Shown here: piece by piece, positions 1 to 11,512 of the stretch
Position numbering within the stretch: position 1 is the first letter of the stretch
Layout of the letters: every line of letters starts with the position of its first letter
Assembly: GCA_025345505.1 (NCBI GenBank)
Contig: JANVCC010000152.1
Span: 2,365,318 to 2,429,317 of the forward strand
Source: Todiramphus chloris collaris
Taxonomy: Eukaryota > Chordata > Aves > Coraciiformes > Alcedinidae
DNA: 64,000 nucleotides
Direction: 5' to 3'
Position numbers and translations under genes: made by a program
Notes under the pieces: model-generated
The model's database searches: none
What the model saw: the letters and a program-made list of their open reading frames with translations, nothing else
Told to the model about the DNA's origin: nothing

Positions 1-824
1 TAAGGCTGTGTTGCAGTGTGGTTGAAGATGCACAAGGAAAAACTACTGAGAAGACATCATAAAACCCTCCCATATGCTAAAGGAAACTTCTCCCAGTCCA
101 TGTGACATGTTCTGACTTGCAAGAATAGAAAACATAGGGCCATAACTCTGTCCCAGCAAACTGGTATTTCCTGCCATGATAGAGTATGTGATGCTTGCTG
201 CATCTGCAGCGCCTTGTTTAGAAATGGAGGGGGCACTGTGTTACTAGGTGAGAAGCCACCAGAGCACAAACAGGACAAGAAATGTTGTGATCACTCTGAT
301 ACTGAATGCAGATGGGAATTCAGCGGATGGAAAAGGTGATCCTATAAGTAGCACATGACTTCCTGCTTAATTTCATAGACACTGGAAGTAAAGAATATGG
401 TTTTATTTGTCCCTGTTGCAAAACAGGATTGCTTCTTGCAGAACGTTTAATACCCCCAGGAGACAAAATGCTCAAACCTAGTAGAGACTATATTTGAGAA
501 TTCTGCCACTAATATTATCTGCCCTGACAGAAAGATGATTGCATTGTATCACCTAAAGAACTAAGAATTATACTCACATGTGCTTTCAGAACAACCGAAA
601 TAAATGCATTTAGTCATACATAATGCATAGAAGTAGAGATCTTGAATGCCTAGTTTAATTATAAACTTCAAAAATTAAACCAAATCACTTCTTGGAGAAC
701 TGCAACAGTTGTAAGTGTATGAGGTTGGAGAATGAAGAGTACCTCTGCCACTGCACCTGCTGCACCCTGAAGGCAACCCTTACCTATGGCAGGGAGAGGA
801 AGATTGGTATGCAGCAGTACTTAC
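1..824. other. FAT3 intron, downstream part (cytoplasmic-tail exons lie beyond the window edge)
   Basis: This is the start of the intron that follows the last FAT3 exon in the window. The donor lies at 824-819 on the minus strand and reads GTAAGT. I looked on the minus strand for the rest of the FAT3 cytoplasmic tail, which in other vertebrates continues Asn-Lys-Gly-Val-Asp-Asp, and did not find it. The final tail exon or exons must therefore lie before position 1. I recognise no repeat or RNA gene here. Confidence 0.75.
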
Positions 825-1480
825 TTTCTGTACCAGCATCCCATGTGCTCTTCCTGATGGAGTCACAGTCGGAGCGACAGGGAGACACAGCAGGCAAGTT
901 CGGAGCCACGCTGCACACCACCACCCCCCGCCTGGCTGTCAGTATTCGAGGGGATTCGGGATGAAATGTCGTCATCTCCTGGTGTTCCACACCAAGCCCA
1001 TCCACTATCTTGTCCAAGTTATTCCGTGAGTCGCTCTGGAAGCACGGGGTATAGGCCATTGGCCTTACTGGGACCTGCGGAGGCCCAACCTCTTGGTAGA
1101 TGTTTCTACTGTCTCCACTGTTCCTCATGTTCTTGAACTGGATGCCATTGCTCTTGTTGAGCAGGGCGGCAGTAGCCGGATCCTGTACGAGTGTGATGTT
1201 GTTGCGGGAATAGTTCTTCCTGAATACTTTCTTACGAAAGATGATAAAGAGGACGATCAACATAAATATGACAAACAGGACCACAGCTATTCCTATCAGC
1301 TCCTCCTTGCCGACGTATGAATGCCCAGCTTGTATATTGGGAACCACCACGGGGCGAAGACCACAGTATTGCCCCACGTAGCCAGGGGTGCAATTACACA
1401 GAAATGAACCAAATATGTTGACGCAAGAACCGCCGTTTTCACATTCTTCCCTTTCGCACTCATCGATGTCTTCTTCACAT
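825..1480 (-). CDS. FAT3: FAT3 exon: last EGF-like domain, transmembrane helix, start of cytoplasmic tail
   Basis: This 656-base exon runs from phase 2 to phase 1. Counting from the first whole codon (Cys), residues 1-40 are a calcium-binding type EGF domain (EEDIDEC start, six Cys). Residues 61-81 are an uninterrupted hydrophobic helix (1299-1237) followed by the stop-transfer cluster RKKVFRK. The remaining ~137 residues are the juxtamembrane cytoplasmic region, with stretches such as [20 protein letters not shown] and [20 protein letters not shown]. These identify FAT3: the FAT1 tail is clearly different here and FAT2 and FAT4 are more distant. The acceptor is TTTAAG before ATGTGAAG and the donor is GAAA before GTAAGTAC. 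FAT3 is a type I membrane protein that works in cell-cell contact and neurite patterning, notably in retinal amacrine cells (family knowledge). The tail continues outside the window, so its C-terminal motifs cannot be assessed. Confidence 0.97.
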
Positions 1481-2489
1481 CTTAAATGAAGAAAAGGAGA
1501 GTTTGTAGTTTGGAGACCACCTAGCAAATAGTGCAGCATGTGCACGATGACTTATCTTGTCAAAGTTGTGCCATTATAGTAAACACCTTGCTGGTGCTTG
1601 TCAAATTAGCCTATTATTATCATATTATTTAAATTATTTTTTCATTTTTACAGCTGTTCCATGGCTTTTTAAGACAACAAAATGGAAACATCAAGACGGA
1701 AGTAAAGACAGGAAAAGAATAATTCAGCTCACTAGAGAATCTCAGCCTTTTTATACTGTTTTTGGTCCATCCCATGGGATTCAATACAAAATATTAGGAC
1801 TCAGAAGAAAACGGTTGAGAAAAATATAGTAAAAAAATCATAGCACTTAAAAAAAACGAAGAGGAGGATATACTGACTGTATAAGGTTATTTAGGGCTGG
1901 ACATAAAATAAACAAATATTAGAGAACAGGGGGAAAAAAGAACACACACCCTAAAAAGAGAGGAGAACTGGAAAGAAGAGGTACAAAAAGTACAAACAGT
2001 AAACAAACCAGGTAAGAAAAAAGCATGTTGATGGGCAGGTGAGGGGATTTTCTGTTTCTACACCAAGTATATGATCAAGGCTGAGATTTAAAAAAATTGA
2101 ATGCAATATATTAGGCTTTTATGTCAGAGCTAAGGTGACTACATAATTGACCCATTTAAAAAAAAAAAAAAAAAGATTACGTAACAGCTTTCACAGGCTT
2201 TATGGGATTACTCAAAAAGCGTTTAACACTTGGGTGTGTATATCTCAGTGAAAACGGTCTGGAGATAACATCCTGAAGCAATAGTTTAGGAGACACAGTT
2301 CAGAAAAGTTTCTGAACATATAAGCCTCATGTATTTCTCAGCTGTCATTAGCTTAGACTTGAAATAAGCAGTAAGTTTGGAATAATTTTTGCTAGGTGAA
2401 TCTTAGCTTTTAGCAACAAAATCTGATCAAAAAGCCTGCCATCTCTGCACAGAAAAGCTCCCTCTGCCCACCTCAGCAGGGTGACTTAC
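1481..2489 (-). other. FAT3 intron (1009 bases)
   Basis: The donor GTAAGT (2489-2484) and the acceptor pyrimidine tract TCTCCTTTTCTTCATTTAAG (1500-1481) bound this intron. A pure run of 17 A lies at 2158-2174 on the plus strand. I see no gene and no recognisable transposon. Confidence 0.85.
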
Positions 2490-2643
2490 GTGACTCCAGT
2501 CAGGCCATTTTTGCAGTTGCAGATGAAAGCATTGCCGATGGGATCGCATGAGCCTCCATTCCGGCAGGGATTTGGGAAGCAGGCTGTGATCTCTGACTCA
2601 CAATTCCTTCCCGTAAATTGGGAAAGGCAATTGCACTGGTAGC
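2490..2643 (-). CDS. FAT3: FAT3 exon: end of EGF-like domain 2 and EGF-like domain 3
   Basis: This 154-base exon runs from phase 1 to phase 2. It encodes [16 protein letters not shown], which closes the second EGF-like domain, then [21 protein letters not shown] and [13 protein letters not shown], a nearly complete third EGF-like domain whose last Cys is supplied by the next exon. The C-x-N-G-G-x-C and C-x-C spacing is typical of the Notch/FAT EGF module. The acceptor is CCTCCCAG before GCTACC. The donor reads GTCAC before GTAAGT, so the Thr codon is split as AC|A across the intron. This region lies just outside the membrane on the extracellular side. Order, spacing and phase fit vertebrate FAT3, and nothing in the exon is broken. 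Confidence 0.95.
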
Positions 2644-5600
2644 CTGGGAGGTAAGGAACACAGAGAAATAAATCAGAAGCCTACTGTACCTGTCTAGAAG
2701 GAAAGGGATCCATTTGTCTACTTCATTCCAAAAAATATATTGTACTGTAGAGGGAAGGGGATGTTTATACTTATTTTGGTATGTCTGTATAGTCCACACT
2801 AATGCCAGTCAAGAGTCTGTTTATCTGAGATATCTGGACAACTGGAGCTCATGTCTACAACCAGGGATCAGAGGAACTGCTGCAGCCCAGACCATCCTGA
2901 TTGTCATGATTCAGACAAGAATCAATGTCATCCATGAACAACTTTGGTTAAAAGAAATATTCTAGATCAAGGATGCATCATGTCCCAGTACTTTCGAAAT
3001 TACTGACTGCTTTTGCTGATAGCAGCAGCCCACACTCCTTGTGGGGCATCAGTGAAGAACAAATGCATGAGCTGAGAGCTTTTCCACATCCACCTTTTAC
3101 AAGGATGACACAGTAGGGATGTGACAGTAATAAAACACTTGGTAGTGATATTTACCACTTTTATCCAGGCGTGGACTATCAAATTCATACTGACAGCTGA
3201 CCTGGGCAACACCAGCCCTAATCAGAGCTGATTCTTTGCAATGTGTGCTGTTAAGAGACTGATTAATCACTATCTGCAATATATCAGATAAAACTCCACT
3301 CAAGTGAAGGGGAACCCTGTGGGGGATCAAAGTCCTACTTGCACATTTCTTGTCAACAGAGGAGCAGCACCAGAGTAAAAAGCAGTTCTTAAACCCATCA
3401 GTTCACTGTGACAAGTATCAAATGACAAACCTCTCCCCCTCCCACCTTGTGTTTTCATATTGCACAATGCCATTAATAAAAGCTTTATTTAAGATCACAA
3501 AGAAATCCAGTAAGGTAGTGCGTCTCTTTACTTTGTGAACTGGATATTGACATCCGAGTGCTTTTTCACTTGGAAAGAGCAAGGAACATGTAGGATGTGA
3601 AAGCCATGAGATGGCTAAGGCAGTCCCTGTGGTGGAAAGACATTAGAACTGTTGAGCTAGAAAAAAATCTCCTGGACAACTCTAAAAATCTTTGGCTGAT
3701 TTATTAAAAACCTATTTACACAATTCATATGTCCCAAACAGACATGGAGGCAAGGTTCAAGCTCCAGGTATGGGGTTCACATACTTAATGAATAAAGCAC
3801 ATTAACCAACTGGAACAAGGAACCTTCCTGCCATTAATATTGCTGGAGTTAGAGCTGAAATGGTTGAATGTAACTCAATTCAGTGTAAAAATTATTGGAG
3901 ATCAAGCTGATGTAGATGAAATATCCCTTATTGGTGAGGTTTTTAAAAGTATTTTTAAAAACCTTTTATATCTATATATATATATATCTATATGTCTGAA
4001 AACAAAACAAAAGAAAATGAAAACTTACTTAACAAGCCACTATTCCAGTGGCAAGAACTTCCAGCACAGTTACAAGGAAAAGAATTTCATGGGAAGAATA
4101 TGGAAAAGCCCAGTGGAGGCATGAGGCAAAAGCAGTTCTCCATTAGGACTCCCACATCTTTTATATTCTATCCAGTTCAATTTGACTTGTTCAGTTACTC
4201 TAATTGAATTCTTTCATGAGGACAGGCTTTTGAGAGCAAACTTGGAACCAGACTTGCTGGAGTATTCAGTCAAGAGTCCAATGATATTTAACTGAGGAGA
4301 AATGAAACAGATACTCGAATATCATGCTCTTTCATTGTCCTGCTACAAGAAGGGAGATGGAAACACTTCTGTTTTCAAGGTTGCAGAGTTAAGAAGAGAA
4401 ATGATTCGACTTTGGGGATGCCTAGAAAGTGTGTTTGGTCAGCTTCAGCAAGACTGGATTAGTTTTTGGTGCCTCATAGGTATCTCAGTCAGACAATGCA
4501 ATTAACTTTCTGGACCTGTAGAGATCTGTGTCTGAAGAATTACAAAACTGCAACCGCACCAGGCATTGCATTTTGATGCCATCCCTATGAAAGATTTATT
4601 GTTAGTTGTCAAAGTAGCTCATCTAGAAATACTGTAGGAAGAAATCACATCATGAATACATTAGGCTGTTTCAGTGCTTCATTTTATGACCGAACAGTGA
4701 CATCTATAGTTCAAAAATTTGCAGTAACATTGTATACATTTTGATGATCTCAATGAGTTTGACAAATGCTGAGAGCTGCAGAGCATTCACCCGAGAGGTC
4801 TCCCACAGCAAAGCATATGTCGAAATTCATGGATTAGGGAAGTGAAGAGCTGATACGATAGCTCAGTACGCAGTGTGTACTGACTCGGCCAGCAGACTTG
4901 CCAGACCTTTTGGTTTTATCCAAACCTCTTAGCAGAGGCTGTAATTTTGCCCACTACTGCACATTGTAGCCACACGGCCATGGACAAAGTGCAGTTTTAA
5001 AGAAAACCCTTTTGATCAGGTGTGCATTCTAGGTCTGGCAAAGGGTTTTTATTACACTTTTAATTTAATATCCAGATAATGTATCATGCATTTCTTCCCA
5101 TCCATTTAGCACAAGAGTAATAAGCAAACCTCCCATGTCTGAGGACAACAGAGATGAAGAAACAGGGCCAAGCACCATATCCTCTCAGAAGGGGACAAAA
5201 AAAATACCCTTTTGAGCAATCTAGGGCTTGCTCCTATTAACAGTGAAGGCACTGGAGGACTTGGAAATTCATCAATATTTAAGATCATACAGTCCTTCTG
5301 GGTTCCCTCCAGGAGATATGAATATTTCATTTTGCATACTGATGCTGGAAAATGTTGATCTGCAGCAAATTTTGTGTTGTCACCAGTGTATTTCTTCAGA
5401 GGGAAGCAGTAGAAAACGAGAGAAAGCTTTGGTAAACACATCTGCAATGCTTCTGGGGTGGGATCACAACTTCCTCAGCTTATGCCACAATAGCCTGTAC
5501 CAACAGCTGATCTAAGAGCCACAAGTTACCAGCAACAACATAGCCCTTTTAATCTATGTCTACATTAGCAAGCCCTGAAGAGCAATGACAGTGGGTCTGT

Positions 5601-8600
5601 GGAGCAAACCGGTGCTGAGTACCCAGCACCCTCAGTGCACACATTTCAGGGCTCTAGGATCACATTAGCTGTGGTGTGTGTCTTCCAGCTCAGCACCATC
5701 CAGAGGGAAGCCAGGTTGTGCCCTCCGAGACCTCACCTCTCCACAGTGGGAACCAAAGCACAGTGAGAGGGGATGATCAGAAGATTCACATCAAAGCTCA
5801 TTTGTGATCTAAATCATTACGTAGACATAGCCCCCTCCTACCTACAGGGGGTCTTGGGTTTTCTGGTTGTTTCGTAAGGCTTCTCCCATGATCTTCCACT
5901 AATCTGAGTCCCTTCTGTATAGCTGAGTCTCACCTTCTCATTTTGGCTCCAACAGGTTTTCTTCCTGCCCTGTTGACATGTCCTTGTCCAGAGGAAAGGG
6001 GTTTTTTCATCATGAACCTTACCGAAGAGCAACATGCTGTAAGCAAGGACACTGCGCAGGCTTCATGCCTATACCTATGTTTTCTTGGCACTTAATAAGC
6101 AGAGACAGTGGCAAAAGGCAGGCATGGTGCCACCAGCAGATGGGATGCTGTTATGCAGCGAACGTCTCCATTGGTAACATTCCCAGCCTGAGCATCTGAA
6201 TGTCTGTCTATCCTCAGGTTTACTTGGCTTTATTAAAGAGGATGCTCCCAGCTGCTGCCAATTCTTATTTTTGAACACGTGTATGCTTCTGTTTCTATCT
6301 ATGACATGCAAGAGGAGCTGGCTTTTTATCTGTTACCTGCTTTAGCTTTTGCTTTTGATCTCCACATGTAGCTTCTTTCCCTACTGTGTAGCTAGACCTG
6401 ACAAACTCAATGTCCAGAATCAGGCTGGCCCTTGCCTCTGCTCACATAGCATTTCATGGCAAGTTAACTGATGAGAGCTGAAGGTGAAAAGTACTTCTCC
6501 CAGCATTTGTATTTTGGGATGTTTATAGACATACCAGGCCACCTTCAAGAACTGTGTGTTCTTCAGCCATACATATTCCTGCCACTTCAGATTTAACTTA
6601 TCTGTCTTCAAGCAGATGATTGCCTCTCGCCACTAGTTGGTTTCAAAATGAACGTCAGTCTTTGTTAAACCAATGCTTTCTATGAAAGGATTGGCACGGA
6701 TGTGCTTCCAAAGTGGGAATATAAATCCAGATGACTAAAAGTATAGCTGCAAAAAAGACTAAAACCCCTAGAGTTTCTAAAAGGCTTTTAAAAATTAACT
6801 GATGTGCATTTCATATGCTTACATTACAGCATGCATGTTTGTGTGGGTTAAAATGCAAGACCAGCTCAATATGTCTGTGTGTGTATATATATATATATAT
6901 ATATTTACACACACTATGGTATTAATACACCTATTTTTCCCTAATGTCATTCTTACAAACTACCTAATCCTCAAAACCACCCGTGTGTTCATCTTGGACA
7001 TGCTTTAAAACATGTATTAAAACCACCACCTAAGTGCCAGGTTGCATCTTTTCCCTCATTTGGATTGTAATTCTGTTCATAAAAAAGAACCCCAAAATAA
7101 ATAAGAAAGAAAAAGTGAGGAGAGGGGAAAACAGTGACTTTCTGTCCTCACACTCTGCTCACAGTCCTTGACTCAGTAGGTATTTCTGCTCAAATTCTCT
7201 GTGTCAAAAAAACTGCCTACTCATATAAGCCATTTACTTCAATCAAAGCCAGATGTATGTAAGACTGATCAAATTAAAAGGAAGTAACTATACTCACAAT
7301 TGCAGGTTTTACAAACATGAAGTTTCCCTCTGTGGTTGAAAACCTTGGTGTAGTGTTAGGATTTGATTACAGTAAAGCTTTCTATTGCTGTGATTACTCA
7401 TATTGTTTTTCATGCAGATAAACATACATTTACTATTGGCAGACCTGGTAACGCCACTCTGTTATTAAGGTTGTGTGACATTTCCCATTTTAAGACCTCA
7501 TATTCAGCAGCTTATAGCTTAACCACACTTTAAATACTTGGTTGAATTTTCTTGGGAAATTTCAGTCCAAAGAGTCAAGCTGTTTCTGAAAGTCATGTTG
7601 TTTGTCAGGTTTCAAAACGCTAACAACTTTCTTTAAAAATAGATTTACTGACTTGTACTTATGAGTATGGACTGAAAAGTCTGGAAGAATGTGGCCTATA
7701 TTTTGGGGCTGTGGTTTCCAGTGTCTCCCAAGAAAATTGCCCTGAAGTTGTACATAGCTCTTTCTACTAGGATTCTGCTGAGCTGTCAGACCTAGTGAAT
7801 GCTCACCTGCCTTACCCAGCCCTTTCTGAGCATGCACGGGATCTCCCCATGGGGTCTCTGGACACACAGCATCTGTCCTTGAGACAGGCACTTTGAAGCT
7901 GCTGTGAATTTACCCACATGAACCCTAAGAGCAGGAGCGTGGACATGCTTACAGTGCATACAAACCATCACTTCAGCAGTTCTCCAAACAGGGCCATAAT
8001 ATTAGCCTATTCCCATAACAGCAGAATGAAGTGGAAGGTAATCAGAGGCAGCTTTTTATTAATGGTGAACCGGGCAGCAGGCATTTCTATTGAAAGGAAG
8101 ATCTCACAACAGGAATACTATTATGAAGGTTTGTGCCTTAGATGATCAGTTTATGCAAATTATATGTAAATTAGACACAGACCTTTTGATTCCTGGCATG
8201 TAGCCACCAAGTCTTTCATGTTATAATGTTGGGTAACCTTTGCTTGACTGTTTTCTTTTAAAGTTAGTTATAAATCTGAGCTTTCTTTTTCTCTCTCTTA
8301 ATTTTCTTGTAAAGCACAGCAGGGTCTTTGTAAGAAAAAGGATGTTAACAGTATATGAAATCTGCTCTGTAAAATTCAAATTAGAGGAACTTATTTATTA
8401 AAACAAATCCTATCATTATGCAAAATATTCTCTCTTTAGGGAAAGGAACATTATTCTCCAGAAACTTCAATAGGAGGATAATATGATAGAAAATACTAGT
8501 CAAGAGACCCTGATGCTACTGAATGCCCTGGGACTGGGAAAAGGACCTTTGCACAGTATGTTCTTGAATGCTTCCCCCACCAAAAAAAGAAAAAAAACCT

Positions 8601-11043
8601 GCCATTTTCTTTCTTAAGGAAAAAAAAAAAAAGAAGCGTTATTATTTTTTTTTCGATATAAAATGAAAGTCAGCTGCTAACATCTGTCAGCTAATACAGT
8701 GGATGATGATTCTTAAATGCATGCTGCAATTTGTGTCTCTGCAACTAGCATTTGCAGTGCTATTGGGCCCTCTGCCCTAAGAAATTTAATTTCATGGCCT
8801 TTTTGCATATGGAGGACACTAACAACAGAATTGCTTTGCCTGGTGGAAACATAAATGCCCATGCCTTCTCCTTGTGGGTTGGTCTGCAGAACAACCGATG
8901 CAGTCAGGGCCCACTGTGCTGGAATTATGGCTTTATAACAATCTTTTATTTACATACGCTGCTGAAGCAGTAAAAACAGGAAACAGATTTTTTAACGGCA
9001 GGCAGACGAAACATCCCTGCACGGCACGTGCCCCCTCACCAAGGCAGAATCGCAGGCAAGTTAAATCAGTTCCGTGACTGCTTTCCATCAGTGAGTTATG
9101 TTGACATCAAAATGGTGTGTGCCATTCCAGTAATGAAATGGGTCCAATCTTCAGCACCGCCTATTTCTCCTCCACCCCACATCTTCCCTCGGTTTGAATT
9201 GGCTTGAGCATGGTGCTGGGCAAAAAAAGCATTACTGCAGAGTGTTTTGTTAGAAAGGTTTCAATTTACTCATCACGAGATTGCTGAGCAATACTGTAAA
9301 TAGACTCAAATAAAATCAATAGAAGGAGCTGTTCTCATGCTTCCTAGGATGCTAGGCAAATGGTTAACCTCATTTATTAAGTATGGAGTCTGAATCAAAG
9401 CCATGTTATGTTTATGTACTTATTACAGCTGTACTTCCTAGGGATTTAAATAATCCTGTGTAGCAATTCTCCAAGTGGCTGCAGCATCCTTCTGCCTCAG
9501 AATGTTTTTCTTTTGCCCTTGTTGTGCAGCACTCATTTTCTTTCCTTCTCTTGGTAAATAACAATCCTTAACGACACACACAAACAGCAACATTGTCCTT
9601 GTGCTGCACATTGCAACCTGGCTTGCAGTGCTGTTCTTCATCCCTCCCAACTATCCTCTCATCTCCTTCCACTGATGGCAAAGCTGATAGAACCCCTGAT
9701 GTACCATTTGCCCTGGGGTGGGAGAAGAGGTGGCTGAATCAAAGCCAAGGGTCCAGAGGAGATGCTGGTTGAGACAGCTCAGCATCAGAAAATCTACATT
9801 GTCAGGGCTCACCCTATAAGGGCAGGGTTATCCAAATGAGAAACTTCTGTCTGATGGTCAGATTTGTTCATATCTCACCAGTTTTCAGCCTTGAAAACTA
9901 AACTGTCTTGAAGTTTAGGAAGTTTCAAAAGTTTAGAAAAATCTATGTTGGAGAGTGGGGTAGGAAAGGAAATACGAGAACAAGGATTAAAGCAATGAAA
10001 AACAGAAATGGTAATTATGGGTGCATGGATGCACTAAAGCAGTAAGTCCTGGACAGTTGTTAAATATTCCCTAAAAGAGTTTAGTGGGAACTTCCCTAGA
10101 GAATCATGACCAAAACCACTGAAAGTAATCTCTGAACTTGCAGAAGACCTCTCTCTTGAGCATTCTTCTTTTCAGAGGAAGTTTTGGTCTGCTAGAAAAG
10201 CTAAGCAATGCTGCCTGCTACATGGAGAACTGGAAGGGAAACCTGTGCACTGCAGAGAGACAACAGCCCTACAGGAACTGTAATACACATATATCATTTG
10301 TTTTTTTTCCTGCAAAGATGCTGACTGTTCTTATGGTCTGGTGACTTGTGCATAGCACTATTGGGTAGTAAGTTACTGGCATCAAATCATATAAGTCACT
10401 ATATAATCACTGTATAGGAGACGCCAACACAAGCACAGTTTAAATTAATGCCCTATAAACTCTGGATAATGTTACTTAGACCTTGAAGCACTCAGGCCTC
10501 TGAGGAAGCTGTAAAATACACTTCTGGGGGATATAGGGGGTGGTTGGTGGAGTGGACTCATTATTTTTCAGGCAGACATGTAATCAAATTACTCACTCAC
10601 AAAAGGACCAAGGTGTTTGTGGATAGCTAGGTAATTATTTCTGACAGCTTCAGAAACAGAGAAAGGCACCAGTGCCTTGGATCTGTGATGGACGTTTGAA
10701 ATCACCATCTTTGTGCATAGCCTTCGATGCTGTAAATGGATCCTGAAAAATCTAGCTGAGCATTACAGTATTTCTAATTCTATTGGTTTCTATAGAAATA
10801 GGATTATCTTAACAGCCAATAAATCAATTTCCTCCTGGAACACTAACGCAATGAGAAGGGGCACCGTTTCACCGTTATTTATAGAGCAAACAGCTTTTAC
10901 ACAATTTGCAATACCTATCAGAGTTTTATAGAGTTCCTGAGATTTTTCAAGCATGTTGCTGCATAAAACCATCCCTGGCAATAAATTATAGAGGAAAACG
11001 AAACGGGGAGGGGGAAACCCGTAAAGCAATGCAAAATATTTAC
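2644..11043 (-). other. FAT3 intron (8400 bases)
   Basis: This intron joins the exon ending at 11044 to the one starting at 2643. It contains TA-rich microsatellites near 3968-3994 and 6873-6915, and A-rich runs near 8580-8660. I recognise no CR1, LTR, RNA gene or second protein gene on either strand. Open frames here are short and resemble no protein I know. The stretch 8640-9310 looks unusually free of simple sequence and could contain conserved regulatory DNA, but that is only a guess. Confidence 0.75.
6873..6915. repeat. TG/TA/CA compound microsatellite with inverted-repeat symmetry
   Basis: The plus strand reads a TG-rich arm (tgtctgtgtgtg), then about ten TA units, then a CA arm (tttacacacac). 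The TG and CA arms are complementary around the TA core, so the tract is close to a palindrome and could form a hairpin or cruciform. It is intronic and likely polymorphic in length. Confidence 0.8.
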
Positions 11044-11512
11044 CACCAGATGGCACGCTGGTACAAGTGCCGCCGTTCTGGCAGGGATGCCTCTCGCAGG
11101 CATCGGGGTAGAGAACGCAGCCAAGCTTTAACTCGGTCAGGCCAACCACTTCTGCAAAGCTGCTGCGCTTGTTTTGCAGCGGCAGTTCGTTGTTATTGAG
11201 GACAACTGAATCCAGGCAGCCCTGGAAGCCGCTCAAGACCTGCGTGGTCCTCTTGTCGGTGAGGCTGCGGACGTTATCCACTTGGACCTGGGCGCCGAAG
11301 TAGACGGAGCTATCTGTGCTGAGAGTCTGGAAATAGAGCGGGGCTTTGCGGCGCTCCACGTAGCTGTCGTCCAACGACAAGCTCGTGAAATTGCGATTCA
11401 GCTCCAGGAAGACCGAATGCCAGCTTCCGTCATTAACGGCCCTGCCAGAAATTCCCAGGATTCCCGGGCCACTTCCACAGTCCAACTGGAACCACAGTTT
11501 GCCGTCGACAAT
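11044..11512 (-). CDS. FAT3: FAT3 exon: most of the laminin G domain and start of EGF-like domain 2
   Basis: This 469-base exon runs from phase 0 to phase 1. It begins ATT-GTC-GAC ([20 protein letters not shown]) directly after TTTCCTCCCGTAG. The laminin G fold continues through [20 protein letters not shown] and closes with [20 protein letters not shown] and ELKLGC. Then comes [20 protein letters not shown], the first half of an EGF-like domain that ends at the split Gly codon before GTAAATATT. Laminin G domains of FAT cadherins sit between EGF modules in the extracellular stem. The exon is more GC-rich than the surrounding intron. The donor is weaker than the GTAAGT consensus but acceptable. 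Confidence 0.97.
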
